A DNA stretch of 64,000 nucleotides from Pseudomonas lalucatii (lineage in GTDB: Bacteria; Pseudomonadota; Gammaproteobacteria; Pseudomonadales; Pseudomonadaceae): NCBI RefSeq assembly GCF_018398425.1, contig NZ_JADPMV010000001.1, positions 806,001-870,000 on the forward strand, in the 5' to 3' direction. The notes beneath the pieces are model-generated. The model was not told the origin of the DNA, made no database searches, and was given only the letters and a program-made list of their open reading frames with translations. This document shows positions 48,091 to 58,257 of this stretch, in pieces (the stretch's first letter is position 1; the number at the start of each line of letters is the position of its first letter). Both the position numbers and the translations under genes were made by a program.

Positions 48091-49113
48091 TTAGGACTGC
48101 CGTGACAAAGTATGGGACGGCAGTTCGCCGAAGGCCTTCTTATAGGCCGTAGTGAAATGGCTGGGCTGGGCGAAACCCCACCGGAAAGCCAGCTCGGACA
48201 GCTGCACCTCGCCCTGACGGTGATGCTGCAACAGTTCGCGTATGGCGCGCAGCCGACAATTCTGGATATAGCGTTGCGGGCTGATGCCCAGGTAACGCCG
48301 GAACGCCTGCTCCAGACTGCGTCTGCTGGCGCCACTCACACTCACCAACTGGCTGATACTCAGCGGCTGATCGAGGTGGGCCTGGATGAAGTCCACCACC
48401 CGTTTAACCGTACCCGGCAGCAGGCTGCGCTGCGGCAAAGCGCTGAGAGACGGGATGAGGTGCACCAGGTTCTCGCAAAACAGATACTGCATATGCACTT
48501 GACCGACAGGGCTGGTGAGCAATCCCGACGGGTTTCCCGTGTCGCTGTCCACCAGGCGCAGAAGGTTGCCGAGACTCACCACAGCAGGGTGCTGGCGACC
48601 CATGAGCTGGGCCTGGGCCGGCAAGCGCGTCACCTCGGTCTGATGGTGTTGCATGACATGATCGACTAGCAGCGAGGCATCCAGCGCGAGCACGATCGCC
48701 TGAGTCCCCTCATGCCACACAACGTCCACTTCATGCCCCGGCGTGAACATAAGTAGCTCTCCTGCACAGGCCCGTTGTCCGTCCGGGTGACTGCTCACAG
48801 CCCCGCGCAGCGGCAGTATGCCGTGCCAGCAGGCGAGCGGCGATGAACTGACACGCACCGCGCGACCGAAGCCGGCGCCGAATAACTTCAGCTGCGGCAG
48901 GGATTGCAGGGTGAAATGGATGTCCGTCTGGCCGCGCCCACAAGGCTGCAAGCGGCGCTCCTCGATATGGCTATTGAGCAGCCCTTCGGCCTCATCCAGA
49001 TCGTGGGAGCGTAACAGTGGAGACGCGGAAAACGGCAGCCGGATGCCCAATTTGGCACTCATTGGCAAAGCAGTCAGTCCGCCGACGGCGGGAATGGAAA
49101 GGGCGTTCAGCAT
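48091..49113 (-). CDS. AraC-family regulator
   Basis: A 340-residue regulator with an N-terminal cupin-like AraC-binding domain (about 40-215) and a C-terminal AraC DNA-binding domain (VSGASRRSLEQAFRRYLG and WGFAQPSHFTTAYKKAFGELP). AAGAGGCGG upstream supports the start MLNALS at 49113. It lies between the arylsulfatase (convergent) and the end of the dmp operon (same strand, 184-base gap). XylS/BenR-type regulators have this layout, but which pathway it serves is open. Confidence 0.87.
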   Translation of the reverse strand: MLNALSIPAVGGLTALPMSAKLGIRLPFSASPLLRSHDLDEAEGLLNSHIEERRLQPCGRGQTDIHFTLQSLPQLKLFGAGFGRAVRVSSSPLACWHGILPLRGAVSSHPDGQRACAGELLMFTPGHEVDVVWHEGTQAIVLALDASLLVDHVMQHHQTEVTRLPAQAQLMGRQHPAVVSLGNLLRLVDSDTGNPSGLLTSPVGQVHMQYLFCENLVHLIPSLSALPQRSLLPGTVKRVVDFIQAHLDQPLSISQLVSVSGASRRSLEQAFRRYLGISPQRYIQNCRLRAIRELLQHHRQGEVQLSELAFRWGFAQPSHFTTAYKKAFGELPSHTLSRQS

Positions 49114-49248
49114 CGGCCGCCTCTTATTGATAGGTTGATCCGTACCCTGCACTAGTCGAGGCTCGGCTGCGGGCTGCGGTCATCGGCGGCAGCAGCCAAG
49201 TTTACCAGCCTAAATATTGAAATGAGCGACGACTCGACAATGGCGAGG

Positions 49249-49267
49249 GGCGGCAAAAGACGCCGCC
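49249..49267 (-). terminator. GC hairpin after dmpI, possible end of the phenol operon
   Basis: GGCGGC (49249-49254) and GCCGCC (49262-49267) pair around a seven-base loop, about 30 bases after the dmpI stop. No T-run follows, so the evidence is weak. Confidence 0.35.
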
Positions 49268-49297
49268 AACATTCGAGAGTGACTGGGGGACAGGAAA

Positions 49298-49489
49298 TTA
49301 GCGCCGCATCTTGCTCGCCGGCTCACCGCCGATACCGAAATGGTTCTTCGGCATCTCGGTGATGATTACCCGCACCCGTTCGATCGGCGCGTCCAGCGAA
49401 CGTGACATGGCTTCACTGACTTCGCGGATCAGGGTTTCCTTCTGCTCGTCGCTGCGACCTTCGAGGATATACAGCTGGGCGATAGGCAT
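49298..49489 (-). CDS. dmpI: 4-oxalocrotonate tautomerase
   Basis: The 63-residue enzyme ketonises 4-oxalocrotonate in the meta-cleavage pathway. After removal of the initiator Met, Pro1 is the catalytic base, as in the family start [17 protein letters not shown]. Length and the C-terminal segment [15 protein letters not shown] are typical. It is the last gene of the dmp operon, 50 bases after dmpH. Confidence 0.95.
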   Translation of the reverse strand: MPIAQLYILEGRSDEQKETLIREVSEAMSRSLDAPIERVRVIITEMPKNHFGIGGEPASKMRR

Positions 49490-49539
49490 GGACTAACTCC
49501 TACGATGAACGGCCGGCCCAGGGGCCGGCCGTATAAGGC

Positions 49540-50334
49540 TTAGATGAAGCGCGCAGACACCGAGCCGAGGCCCTGGTAGCGCACGGTGATGTTGTCGCCC
49601 GGCGCCACCGGCACGGCAGCGGTGATGCCGCCGGTCATGATGAAGGTGCCGGCCGGGATGTGTTCGCCGCGCTCGGCCAGCAGGTTGGCCAGCATCGCCA
49701 CGCTGGACAGGGGATGGCCGAGCACCGCCGCGCCGGCGCCGAGCTCCACCACTTCGCCGTTCTTCTCCATGACCACCCCGAGGGTGCGCAGGTCGACCTC
49801 CTCCAGGCTGGCCATGCGCCCGCCGCTGATGAAGCGGGTCGAGGAGGCGTTGTCGGCGACCACGCTGATCAGGTCAAACTTGAAGTTCTCGTAGCGTGAG
49901 TCGATCACCTCGACAGTGGGAATCACGTAGTCGATCGCCGCAATCACGTCGCCAAGATGGCAGCCCGGGCCGTGCAGCGGCGCCTTGGTCACTACCGATA
50001 TTTCTGCCTCGATCTTCGGGTGGATCAGCTTTGAGCAATCCACCACGCCGCCGTCCGGCACGCTGAAGTAGTCGGCGAGGAAGCCATAGATCGGCGTTTC
50101 CACCCCCATCTGCGCCATCTTCGCCCAAGAGGTCAGGCCCATCTTCAGGCCGACGATCTTGTTACCGCGAGCCTCCTTGCGCCTACGGATTTCCCACTGC
50201 ACGTCGTAGGCGTCGGCGAAGGTCATCTCCGGGTAGTCGTTGGTCACCTTGCCGATGTCGTAGGCCTGCAGCTCGGCACTTTCGATGTGCTCGGCCAGGG
50301 CCAGCACCTGTTCGTGGGTCAGGGTACGGTTCAT
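49540..50334 (-). CDS. dmpH: 4-oxalocrotonate decarboxylase
   Basis: The 264-residue decarboxylase makes 2-oxopent-4-enoate from the tautomerised oxalocrotonate. It belongs to the same family as DmpE (hydratase) and forms a complex with it in known systems. Visible features include [28 protein letters not shown] and [17 protein letters not shown]. Its start overlaps the dmpG stop by four bases. A longer open frame upstream lies within dmpG and is not coding. Confidence 0.94.
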   Translation of the reverse strand: MNRTLTHEQVLALAEHIESAELQAYDIGKVTNDYPEMTFADAYDVQWEIRRRKEARGNKIVGLKMGLTSWAKMAQMGVETPIYGFLADYFSVPDGGVVDCSKLIHPKIEAEISVVTKAPLHGPGCHLGDVIAAIDYVIPTVEVIDSRYENFKFDLISVVADNASSTRFISGGRMASLEEVDLRTLGVVMEKNGEVVELGAGAAVLGHPLSSVAMLANLLAERGEHIPAGTFIMTGGITAAVPVAPGDNITVRYQGLGSVSARFI

Positions 50335-51371
50335 GCGCTCACCTTCTGTTGCTGACGGGCCCGGGCCATATCCAGGGCGAGGTCTTCGATCATGTCTTCC
50401 TGGCCACCGACGGTGCCGCGCCGTCCCAGTTCGACCAGGATGTCGCGGGCCGACACACCGTATTGCTTCTCGGCGCGCTGGGCGAACAGCAGGAACGAGC
50501 TGTAGACCCCGGCATAGCCCAGGGTCAGGGCATCGCGGTCGACGCGAATCGGCTGATCCATCATCGGCACCACCAGGTCCTCGGCGACGTCCATGATCTG
50601 GTACAGGTCGATGCCGGTCTCCACGCCCATGCGTTTGCACACCGCGACGAACACCTCCAGCGGCGTGTTGCCGGCGCCGGCGCCGAGGCCAGCGACCGAG
50701 CCGTCGATGCGCACGGCACCGGCCTCGATGGCGGCCAGCGAGTTGGCGATGGCCATGCCCATGTTGTGGTGGCCGTGGAAGCCAACCTCGGTGGCCGGGT
50801 TCAGTTCGGCGCGCAGCAGACCGATCTTCTCGCCGACTTCATCGGGCAGCATGTAACCGGCCGAGTCGGTGCAGTAAATGCAGTTGGCCCCATAGCTTTC
50901 CATCAGCTTGGCCTGTTCGAGAATTTTCTCGGCGCTGAGCATGTGCGCCATCATCAGGAAGCCGACGGTATCGACCCCCAGCTTGCGCGCCATGCCGATG
51001 TGTTGTTCGGATACGTCGGCCTCTGTGCAGTGGGTGGCGACGCGGATGGTCGAGACGCCGCAGTCCAGGGCCATCTTCAGGTGGTCGACGGTACCGATGC
51101 CAGGCAGCAGCAGAGCCGAGACCTTGGCCTGCTTGAGCTGCGGGATCACCGCGCGCAGGTACTCCTCGTCGCTGTGCGCCGGGAAGCCGTAGTTGATCGA
51201 ACGACCACCGAGTCCGTCGCCGTGGGTGATTTCGATCAGCGGCATGCCGGCTCGATCGAGGCCGGTGGCGACCGCGACCATCTGGTCCAGGCTGATCTGG
51301 TGGCGCTTGGCGTGCATGCCGTCGCGCAGGCTCATGTCGTGCAGGATGACGTTCTTGCCGTGCAGGTTCAT
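50331..51371 (-). CDS. dmpG: 4-hydroxy-2-oxovalerate aldolase
   Basis: The 346-residue class II aldolase splits 4-hydroxy-2-oxovalerate to pyruvate and acetaldehyde and channels acetaldehyde to DmpF. The opening [14 protein letters not shown], the [14 protein letters not shown] metal-site segment and [12 protein letters not shown] are conserved. It starts 11 bases after dmpF. Confidence 0.96.
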   Translation of the reverse strand: MNLHGKNVILHDMSLRDGMHAKRHQISLDQMVAVATGLDRAGMPLIEITHGDGLGGRSINYGFPAHSDEEYLRAVIPQLKQAKVSALLLPGIGTVDHLKMALDCGVSTIRVATHCTEADVSEQHIGMARKLGVDTVGFLMMAHMLSAEKILEQAKLMESYGANCIYCTDSAGYMLPDEVGEKIGLLRAELNPATEVGFHGHHNMGMAIANSLAAIEAGAVRIDGSVAGLGAGAGNTPLEVFVAVCKRMGVETGIDLYQIMDVAEDLVVPMMDQPIRVDRDALTLGYAGVYSSFLLFAQRAEKQYGVSARDILVELGRRGTVGGQEDMIEDLALDMARARQQQKVSA

Positions 51372-51382
51372 GGTGCTACTCC

Positions 51383-52306
51383 TCAGGCCAGCGCTAGGTC
51401 GCGACGGGGCAGTTGAATGGTGCCGGCGGCGATTTCCTCGGCGAACATCTCGCCGGTGCGCAGCGCGGCGGCAGTCATGATGTCGAGGTTGCCGGCGTAC
51501 TTGGGCAGGTAGTCGCCCAGGCCTTCGACTTCCATGAAGATCGACACGCGGTTGCCGTCGAATACCGGACCGTTCTTCAGACGGTAGCCGGGCACGTACT
51601 TCTGCACCTCGGCGATCATCGCCTGGACCGAGGCAGTAATCGCGTCACGGTCCGGCTCGCCCTCGGTCAGGCAGTGAATGGTGTCGCGCATCATCAGCGG
51701 CGGCTCCGCCGGGTTGATGACGATGATCGCCTTGCCCTCCTTGGCCCCGCCAACCTGCTCGATGGCTCCGGCGGTGGTGCGGGTGAACTCGTCGATGTTC
51801 TTGCGGGTACCCGGGCCAACCGAGCGCGAGGAGACGGTGGCGACGATCTCGGCGTAGGCCACCGGCTGCACGCGGGATACCGCGGCCACCATGGGTATGG
51901 TGGCCTGGCCGCCGCAGGTGACCATGTTGACGTTCATCTCCAACTGACCAACGTGCTGCTTGAGATTGACCGGTGGCACGCAGTAGGGGCCGATAGCCGC
52001 CGGGGTCAGGTCGACCATCAACACGCCCAGCTCGTTGAGCTTGCGGCTGTTTTCGGCATGCACATAGGCCGAGGTGGCGTCGAAGGCGATGCGGATGTCG
52101 TCGTCCAGCACGTGGGGCAGCAGGCCGTCGACGCCTTCGGCTGTGGTTTTCATGCCGAATTCGCGGGCGCGCTTAAGGCCGTCGGAGGCAGGATCGATGC
52201 CGACCATCCACACCGGCTCGATCCACTCCGAGCGCAGCATCTTCATCACCAGATCGGTACCGATATTGCCGGGGCCGATAATGGCCGCCTTGAGTTTCTT
52301 GCTCAT
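51383..52306 (-). CDS. dmpF: acetaldehyde dehydrogenase (acylating)
   Basis: The 307-residue enzyme oxidises acetaldehyde to acetyl-CoA with NAD and coenzyme A. The NAD motif GPGNIG is at residues 11-16 and the acyl-accepting Cys131 lies in [11 protein letters not shown]. It is the DmpG partner in a bifunctional complex. Spacing to neighbours is 19 and 11 bases. Confidence 0.96.
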   Translation of the reverse strand: MSKKLKAAIIGPGNIGTDLVMKMLRSEWIEPVWMVGIDPASDGLKRAREFGMKTTAEGVDGLLPHVLDDDIRIAFDATSAYVHAENSRKLNELGVLMVDLTPAAIGPYCVPPVNLKQHVGQLEMNVNMVTCGGQATIPMVAAVSRVQPVAYAEIVATVSSRSVGPGTRKNIDEFTRTTAGAIEQVGGAKEGKAIIVINPAEPPLMMRDTIHCLTEGEPDRDAITASVQAMIAEVQKYVPGYRLKNGPVFDGNRVSIFMEVEGLGDYLPKYAGNLDIMTAAALRTGEMFAEEIAAGTIQLPRRDLALA

Positions 52307-52325
52307 GGGTTCGTCCTCTGCTCGA

Positions 52326-53111
52326 TCAGATGAAGCGCACCGAGGCGCTGCCGATGCCGCCGATCTCGACGCGCATGAAATCGCCGGCCTTGACCGGCTC
52401 CAGGGGTACCAGCGAACCGGAGAGGATCACTTCGCCGGCCTTCAGCGGGATGCCGAAACGACCCAGGGTGTTGGCCAGCCAGGCCACGCAGTTGACCGGC
52501 GACCCCAGGGCCGCGGCGCCGGCGCCGGTGCTGAGCAGCTGGCCGTTCTTCTCCACCAGCATGCCGCAGGTGACCAGGTCGACCTGGCGTGGCGACACCG
52601 CCGTGTCACCGAGCACGAACAGGCCGCAGGAGGCGTTGTCCGCCACGGTGTCCTCGATCTTGATTTTCCAGTCGCGGATGCGCGAATCGACTATCTCGAA
52701 GCAGGGCATCACGCACTCGGTGGCGGCCAGCACGTCGGCGTTGGTCACCCCGGGGCCGATCAGGTCCTTCTTGAGGATGAAGGCTATCTCGCCCTCGGCC
52801 TTGGGCTGCATCAGCCGCTGGCTGATCGGCATGGCTTCGCCGCTGTTGAACACCATGGCGTCGGTCAAGTAACCGAAGTCCGGCTGGTGCACGCCCAGCA
52901 TGTTCTGCACCGCCTTGCTGGTGACGCCGATCTTCTTGCCGATGATCTTCTCGCCAGCGGCCAGCCGGCGTTCGAGCATGCGCAGGGAGATGTGGTAGGC
53001 GTCGTCGATGCCGATGGCGAAACCGCGTTCGGTCAGTGGCGCGACCGCCTCGCGGTTGAGCATCGCCTGGTACAGCTCGTCGCCGAGCTCGTTGATCAAT
53101 ATCTGGTCCAT
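52326..53111 (-). CDS. dmpE: 2-oxopent-4-enoate hydratase
   Basis: The 261-residue hydratase adds water to 2-oxopent-4-enoate, giving 4-hydroxy-2-oxovalerate. It shares its fold with DmpH and the family segments [20 protein letters not shown] and [15 protein letters not shown]. The start MDQILINEL at 53111 was chosen over an upstream frame because it fits the family and has a ribosome site (GAGAGAG). Confidence 0.95.
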   Translation of the reverse strand: MDQILINELGDELYQAMLNREAVAPLTERGFAIGIDDAYHISLRMLERRLAAGEKIIGKKIGVTSKAVQNMLGVHQPDFGYLTDAMVFNSGEAMPISQRLMQPKAEGEIAFILKKDLIGPGVTNADVLAATECVMPCFEIVDSRIRDWKIKIEDTVADNASCGLFVLGDTAVSPRQVDLVTCGMLVEKNGQLLSTGAGAAALGSPVNCVAWLANTLGRFGIPLKAGEVILSGSLVPLEPVKAGDFMRVEIGGIGSASVRFI

Positions 53112-53124
53112 GCGTGTCTCTCTC

Positions 53125-53994
53125 TCAGGAAAGGGTGGGCGCCTCGGCGAGGAAATCCTCAACCAGGCGGGCGAAGCGGCCGGCGTGTTCGATCTGGGTC
53201 CAGTGGCCGCAGTGGCCGTAGATGTGCAATTGGGCGTTGGGAATCCAGTGGGCCAGGGTCAGCGAAGTCTCCAGCGGGATGATCCGGTCTTCGCGGCCAT
53301 GCACCACCAGGGTCTGCTGGGACAATGCACGGATCGCCTGCTCGTCGCTACACAGCGCCTCGATCCAGCGCTGGCGCGGGGCCGGGAACATGGCGGCGAA
53401 GGACTCCTGGAACCCCGGGCGGATGCTCGCCTGGTAGCGCAGCTCGGCGAGGTCGTCGTTGACCAGGCCACGGTCACAGGCAAACAGGTCGAGCAGCGCA
53501 CGCATGTTGGCCAGCGTCGGCGTGTAACCCCAGGCCGCGTCCAGGCCCGGAGTCAGCTCGAAGGGCACGCCGACGCTGCCCATCAGCACCAGCCGGCGTA
53601 CCCGCTCTGGGTGCCGCACGGCCAGGGCCAGGGCAATGGCGCCGCCGAAGGAGTTGCCGACCAGATCGGCCTGGGCGATGCCCAGGGCATCCAGCACACC
53701 GAGGGCATGCAGCACCCAGGTGTCGAGGTTGTAGTGCGCATCCGCCGGGCGCTCGCTGTAGCCGAAGCCGAGCATGTCCGGCGCTAGCACCCGCCGCGTC
53801 TTGGCCAGCTCGGGCATGACCAGGCGCCAGTTGGCCCAGGCGGTGACGCCGGGGCCGGAGCCGTGGATCAGCAGCAGCGGAAAGCCACTGCCCTGCTCCA
53901 GCAGGTTGGTGCGCCAGCCGGCGGCGAGGATCTCGCGGCCCAGCTCGGGGCTAGGTTCCGGCGCCTGCGGGGGGGGCTTCAGGGATGCAGTCAT
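53125..53994 (-). CDS. dmpD: 2-hydroxymuconate-semialdehyde hydrolase
   Basis: An alpha/beta hydrolase of 289 residues that removes formate or acetate from the ring-cleavage product. The oxyanion motif LLIHGSGPGVTAWANW and the nucleophile elbow GNSFGG are present, followed by HGREDRIIP (Asp) and GHCGHW (His). The ATG at 53994 has TGAGG upstream; a GTG two codons earlier is possible. Confidence 0.95.
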   Translation of the reverse strand: MTASLKPPPQAPEPSPELGREILAAGWRTNLLEQGSGFPLLLIHGSGPGVTAWANWRLVMPELAKTRRVLAPDMLGFGYSERPADAHYNLDTWVLHALGVLDALGIAQADLVGNSFGGAIALALAVRHPERVRRLVLMGSVGVPFELTPGLDAAWGYTPTLANMRALLDLFACDRGLVNDDLAELRYQASIRPGFQESFAAMFPAPRQRWIEALCSDEQAIRALSQQTLVVHGREDRIIPLETSLTLAHWIPNAQLHIYGHCGHWTQIEHAGRFARLVEDFLAEAPTLS

Positions 53995-54001
53995 GGCCAC
54001 C

Positions 54002-55462
54002 TCAGAGTTTCACGCAGACGTTTTTCAGCTCGGTGTAGAACTCCAGCGAGTGCACACCCCCTTCACGGCCGATGCCCGACTGCTTGCTGCCGCCGAAGGC
54101 GGTGCGCAGGTCGCGCAGGAACCAGCTGTTGACCCAGACGATGCCGGCCTCGATCTGCCCGGCGACGCGGTGGGCGCGCGAGCCGTTCTCGGTCCAGATC
54201 GCCGATGCCAGGCCGTAGGGCAGGCTGTTGGCCAGTTCGATGGCCTCCTCTTCCGTGTCGAACGGGCGGATATGGCAGCAGGGCCCGAAGATCTCCTCGG
54301 TGACTACCGGCGAATCGTCGGCCAGTCCGGTCCAGATGGTCGGCTGCACCCAGGCGCCGCCGGCCAGGTGCGCCGGCATGTCCGGCACACCGCCGCCGGT
54401 GACGACAGTGGCGCCGTCATCGACTGCCTGCTGGTAATAGCTGAGGACTTTTTCGCGGTGCTTGAGGCTCACCAGCGGACCGAAGTTGCTGCTCGCATCG
54501 TCCGGCGGGCCGATCACCAGGCTCTCGGCGCCGGCCTTGAGTCGGGCGACGAACGCGTCGAAGATCGGCCGCTCGACAAACACCCGCTCGGTGCCCAGGC
54601 AGACCTGGCCGCAGTTGGCGAAGGCCGAGCGCAGGGTACCCTCGATGGCCTTGTCCAGATCGCAGTCGGCAAAGACGATGCCCGCGTTCTTGCCGCCCAG
54701 CTCCAGCGACACCTGACGCACGCCCTTGGCCGCGGCGCGCATGATCACCTCACCCGTGCCGGTCTCACCGGTGAAGGTGTAGGCGTCGACATCCGGATGC
54801 TCGGTGAGGAAGGCGCCGGCCGAGTCACCACCGAAGCCATGCACCACGTTGTACACGCCCGCCGGCACGCCAGCGGCCTGCATCACCTCGCCGAGCAGGG
54901 TGGCGGTCAGCGGGGTTTCCTCGGACGGCTTGACCACCACGGTATTGCCGCAGGCCAGGGCCGGGCCGACCTTCCAGGTCATCAGCAGCAGAGGCAGATT
55001 CCACGGGCTGATCACGCCGATCACCCCCTTGGGACGGCGCACCGCGTAGTTGAGCGCCCCAGCACCGTCCGGAGTGGCCATCTCGAAAGCTTCGTTGGCG
55101 ACATTCTTCAGCAGGTCGGCGAACACCTTGAAGTTGGCCGCACCGCGCGGAATGTCGATGTGGCTGGCCAGGGATTTGGGCTTGCCGGTGTCCAGGCATT
55201 CGGCCTGGAGAAATTCGTCGAAGCGCGCCGTGATGCCATCGGCCACACGGTGCAGGATCTCCGCGCGCTCGGCCACGTTCATCTTGCCCCAAGGACCCTT
55301 GAGCGCGGCGCGGGCAGCCTTGACCGCGGCGTCGACCTCGGCACGCCCGGCCTCGTGGACATGCCCGATCAGCTGGCCGTCGGCTGGGTTGACGTCCTCG
55401 AAGGTGCGGCCGCTGGCCGAACCGACGAAGGCACCGTTAATGAAATGCTTGATCTCTTTCAT
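54002..55462 (-). CDS. dmpC: 2-hydroxymuconic semialdehyde dehydrogenase
   Basis: The 486-residue NAD-dependent aldehyde dehydrogenase opens the 4-oxalocrotonate branch of meta cleavage. Motifs are FTGETGTGEVI, the glutamate segment VSLELGGKNAGIVF and the catalytic cysteine in NCGQVCLGTERVFV. It follows dmpB by 34 bases. The length is standard. Confidence 0.96.
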   Translation of the reverse strand: MKEIKHFINGAFVGSASGRTFEDVNPADGQLIGHVHEAGRAEVDAAVKAARAALKGPWGKMNVAERAEILHRVADGITARFDEFLQAECLDTGKPKSLASHIDIPRGAANFKVFADLLKNVANEAFEMATPDGAGALNYAVRRPKGVIGVISPWNLPLLLMTWKVGPALACGNTVVVKPSEETPLTATLLGEVMQAAGVPAGVYNVVHGFGGDSAGAFLTEHPDVDAYTFTGETGTGEVIMRAAAKGVRQVSLELGGKNAGIVFADCDLDKAIEGTLRSAFANCGQVCLGTERVFVERPIFDAFVARLKAGAESLVIGPPDDASSNFGPLVSLKHREKVLSYYQQAVDDGATVVTGGGVPDMPAHLAGGAWVQPTIWTGLADDSPVVTEEIFGPCCHIRPFDTEEEAIELANSLPYGLASAIWTENGSRAHRVAGQIEAGIVWVNSWFLRDLRTAFGGSKQSGIGREGGVHSLEFYTELKNVCVKL

Positions 55463-55496
55463 ATGCGCAATCTCTGCAATAAGTCGGGCCGGGCCT

Positions 55497-56420
55497 TCAG
55501 GTCAGCACGGTCAGGAAACGTTCGTTGAGTGCTCGGTCGTGGTAGAAAATGGCCTTGCCCAGGTCCTTGGCCAACCAGGTCACCGGCTTGTGATCGGAGT
55601 AGTTGTAATCACCACCGCAGAACACCTCGTTCCGGTTACCGGACGGGTCGAAGAAGTAGATGGTCTTGCCGTGGGTCAGGCCGTGACGGGTCGGCCCGAT
55701 ATCAATCGAGGTGTCGGTCATGGAGATCAGGTCGGCGGCACGCAGCACATCCTCCCAGGTCTCGAGGAAGAACGAGGCATGGTGGAACTTGCCCTTCTCG
55801 GCATGCTGGATGAAGGCCACGTCGTGGGCCTTGGTCGACAGGCTGAGAAACTGAGCGATCCGTGTGCCGTCGTCGTCGAGCACCTGCTCGGCCAGGTAGA
55901 AACCCAGCACCTCGGTGAACAGTTTGTAGGTCGCCTCCAGCTCGTCGCCGTACATCAGGCAGTGGTCGAAGCGCACCGCGCGCATGCCCTTGAGGTTACG
56001 TGGCCAAGCCTCGGGATTGACCTCCTCGATGCCCCACTTGCCGGTGTACTCCTTCTCGGCATAGAGCTCGAAGAAATGTCCGGACGGTGCCTGGAAGCGC
56101 ACCCGCCGACCACAGCCTTTGAGTTCGCCAGCGGCGATGTTCTCGACTAGACAGCCAAAGTTGAGCAGGTCCTCGGTGAGGCGATTCAGGCTGTCCTCGT
56201 CGACCACCTTGAAACCCATGAAATCCATACCCGGCTCGGCGGCCTCGCGCAGCACCACCGAGAACTTGTCGACCTCGGTCCAGGCCTTCAGGTAGATGCG
56301 GCCCTGCTCGTCGCGATCCATCTCGATCAGGCCGAGCAGATCGCGGTAGTGGGCCAATGCACTCTCCAGGTTGAGCACCCGCAGTTGCACGTGACCGGGG
56401 CGTAGTACGCCTTTGTTCAT
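55497..56420 (-). CDS. dmpB: catechol 2,3-dioxygenase
   Basis: The 307-residue extradiol dioxygenase cleaves catechol to 2-hydroxymuconic semialdehyde. Iron ligands known in the XylE/DmpB group are in place: His153 ([10 protein letters not shown]), His214 (KFHHASFF) and Glu265 ([10 protein letters not shown]). The ATG at 56420 overlaps the dmpQ stop by four bases. An A-rich motif upstream (56441) may subject it to Crc/Hfq control. Confidence 0.97.
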   Translation of the reverse strand: MNKGVLRPGHVQLRVLNLESALAHYRDLLGLIEMDRDEQGRIYLKAWTEVDKFSVVLREAAEPGMDFMGFKVVDEDSLNRLTEDLLNFGCLVENIAAGELKGCGRRVRFQAPSGHFFELYAEKEYTGKWGIEEVNPEAWPRNLKGMRAVRFDHCLMYGDELEATYKLFTEVLGFYLAEQVLDDDGTRIAQFLSLSTKAHDVAFIQHAEKGKFHHASFFLETWEDVLRAADLISMTDTSIDIGPTRHGLTHGKTIYFFDPSGNRNEVFCGGDYNYSDHKPVTWLAKDLGKAIFYHDRALNERFLTVLT

Positions 56421-56755
56421 GACGACACCTCTTGCTGGTTCTTGTTGTTGTGGTCGCCGGCGCCAGTTTGGCGCAGGCACTCGATGTTCAAGTCGGACCG
56501 CGGAAACACCTGGCAGGCCAAGGCCACCCCCTGGCTCGCCGCTTCATCCGGCACGTGTTTGCAGCTCATCTGGCCGCGCTGGTAGCTACCGCTGAGCACG
56601 CGCACCTTGCACAGACCGCAACCGCCGCCACGGCACCCCACCGGCACACAGCGCTTGCCTTGCTGCTCCATGGCCTGCAGCACCGATTGGCCTTCGGCAC
56701 AGTGGAAGCGCTGGCCGCTGAACACTTCTTGCACCTCGTAGCTGGCGCTGTTCAT
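56417..56755 (-). CDS. dmpQ: plant-type [2Fe-2S] ferredoxin (DmpQ/XylT type)
   Basis: The 112-residue ferredoxin reactivates oxidised catechol 2,3-dioxygenase in related systems. Cluster ligands are Cys41, Cys46, Cys49 and Cys81 in [13 protein letters not shown] and ALACQVF. It lies between dmpP and dmpB, the usual place for dmpQ. Its last codons contain the A-rich motif before dmpB. Confidence 0.95.
   Translation of the reverse strand: MNSASYEVQEVFSGQRFHCAEGQSVLQAMEQQGKRCVPVGCRGGGCGLCKVRVLSGSYQRGQMSCKHVPDEAASQGVALACQVFPRSDLNIECLRQTGAGDHNNKNQQEVSS
56441..56452 (-). promoter_or_regulatory. ACAACAACAAG motif before dmpB (Crc/Hfq-type)
   Basis: In the mRNA sense the motif lies 21 bases before the dmpB start, inside the end of dmpQ, followed by CAAGAGGTG as ribosome site. 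Confidence 0.45.
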
Positions 56756-56763
56756 CGCTCACC

Positions 56764-57825
56764 TCAGATGCGCTTGAACAGCGCCGAGCGCTGGCTATCC
56801 GCGGCGCCGTCGGCCGCAGTGAGAAAGCGCTCCATGAAAATGTCGCGCTCGAACAGGCGGCCCTGCATCAAGGTGCTGATGGCCGCGTCGATCATCGGCG
56901 GCGGCCCGCACAGGTAGGCCTTGTGCCCGCCGAAACGGCCATCGAAATGAGCCTTGGCGGCGTCATGCACGAAGCCCTTGAAGCCGCGCCAGCTGGGCTC
57001 GTCGTTGGCCTGGCTGAGCGCCGGCACATAGGTGAAATTGGCGTGCTCGCGGGCCAGGCCCTCGAACAGTTCGCGGTTGTACAGTTCGGCGACGTTGCGC
57101 GCGCCCTGGAACAGGGTGATCTGGCGGCTGTCGCCTCGTTCGAGCAAGTCGAGGATCATCGACTGCGGGCTGGACAAGCCCGAGCCGCCGGCGATGAAAA
57201 TCAGGTCGCCCGGCTGCGAGCCGCGCACGAAGAACTGCCCATAGGGGCCGGACAGCTTCAGCCGCTCGCCGACCTTGAGCTGCTGATGGATATAGCCGGT
57301 GGCGGCTCCGCCCTCGACCAGGCGCACATGCAGTTCAACTTCGTCGGCTCGGCCCGGCGGGTTGGCCAGGGAGAAAGCCCGGCTGCCGTCGATGCCCGGC
57401 AGCTCGAGGTTGACGTATTGTCCGGACTGGAAGGCCATGGGCCGATCCAGGCGCAAATGCACGCCTTTGATGGTCGGCGACAGCTCGACGATGGCAGTGA
57501 CGGTGGCGTGGAAATCCGCCACCGGATGGCCAAGGAAGTCGGGGTCGACATCGATGTCGGCCTCGATGGTCACGTCGCTTTGCACGGTGGCGCAGCAGGC
57601 CAACACCTTGCCCTCCTCGCGCTCGATGTCCATCAGGGCGAAGGGCGACGCGGCGCCAACCTCGACGTCGCCGTCCAGTACCTGCACCTTGCAGGTGGCA
57701 CAGGTGCCATGGCCGCAGGCGAAGGGCAGCCACACGCCCTGACGCAGGGCAGCCTGAAGAATGGTCTGGCCCTCCTCCACTTCGATCACTTCGCCGGTCG
57801 GCTCGATGGTGACGTTGTAAGTCAT
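56764..57825 (-). CDS. dmpP: phenol hydroxylase reductase component
   Basis: The 353-residue P5 component passes electrons from NADH to the oxygenase. An N-terminal [2Fe-2S] domain has Cys37, Cys42, Cys45 and Cys77; then an FAD domain (RAFSLANPPG) and an NAD domain (LIFIAGGSGLSSPQSMI, AYLCGPPPMIDAAI). The start MTYNVTIEPTG at 57825 follows dmpO by 10 bases. Confidence 0.96.
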   Translation of the reverse strand: MTYNVTIEPTGEVIEVEEGQTILQAALRQGVWLPFACGHGTCATCKVQVLDGDVEVGAASPFALMDIEREEGKVLACCATVQSDVTIEADIDVDPDFLGHPVADFHATVTAIVELSPTIKGVHLRLDRPMAFQSGQYVNLELPGIDGSRAFSLANPPGRADEVELHVRLVEGGAATGYIHQQLKVGERLKLSGPYGQFFVRGSQPGDLIFIAGGSGLSSPQSMILDLLERGDSRQITLFQGARNVAELYNRELFEGLAREHANFTYVPALSQANDEPSWRGFKGFVHDAAKAHFDGRFGGHKAYLCGPPPMIDAAISTLMQGRLFERDIFMERFLTAADGAADSQRSALFKRI

Positions 57826-57835
57826 GGTGCTCACC

Positions 57836-58195
57836 TCAACTCGCGGAGTTGCCCAAGCCATTCAGGCCGGGTGTTTGCAGTCGCAGCATGTCCTTGTGGC
57901 GCAGGCCGTTGGCGTCCAGGCTCGCGGTGAAATCCGGCACCCAGGGCTCATCGTTGAGCAACCAGACGCTGGCCGTGAAATCGACCCGGGCGGTATCCGG
58001 GTGAGCGGCCAAGGCTGGCCGCAGCACTTGCTCGCAGAACTCGGCGAAGCCCATGGCCGGGTTCACCGCCATGGCGAGCGGCGAACAGAACATCAGGTGG
58101 CGATCCCAGCCCAGGTACAGCAGGCGGTTGCCGTGGAAGTTGGCTTCGCGGTCGAGCGGGGCAAATTCATAAGCCCCGATGGCATTCACAGTCAT
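57836..58195 (-). CDS. dmpO: phenol hydroxylase P4 subunit
   Basis: The 119-residue small oxygenase-associated subunit (gamma) of multicomponent phenol hydroxylase. It begins TVNAIGAYEFAPLDREANFHGNRLLY and ends near KDMLRLQTPGLNGLG, typical for DmpO. The gap to dmpN is 62 bases and contains an A-rich motif. Confidence 0.94.
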   Translation of the reverse strand: MTVNAIGAYEFAPLDREANFHGNRLLYLGWDRHLMFCSPLAMAVNPAMGFAEFCEQVLRPALAAHPDTARVDFTASVWLLNDEPWVPDFTASLDANGLRHKDMLRLQTPGLNGLGNSAS

Positions 58196-58207
58196 GTCAG
58201 GTTCCTC

Positions 58208-58215
58208 TTGTTCTT
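58208..58215 (-). promoter_or_regulatory. AAGAACAA motif before dmpO (Crc/Hfq-type)
   Basis: In the mRNA sense CAAGAACAAGAGGAACC puts the motif 12 bases before the start and against the ribosome site. Confidence 0.45.
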
Positions 58216-58257
58216 GGTATGGGAAAGCGCGGGACGGTGCGGCCGTCCCGCGCCGGC

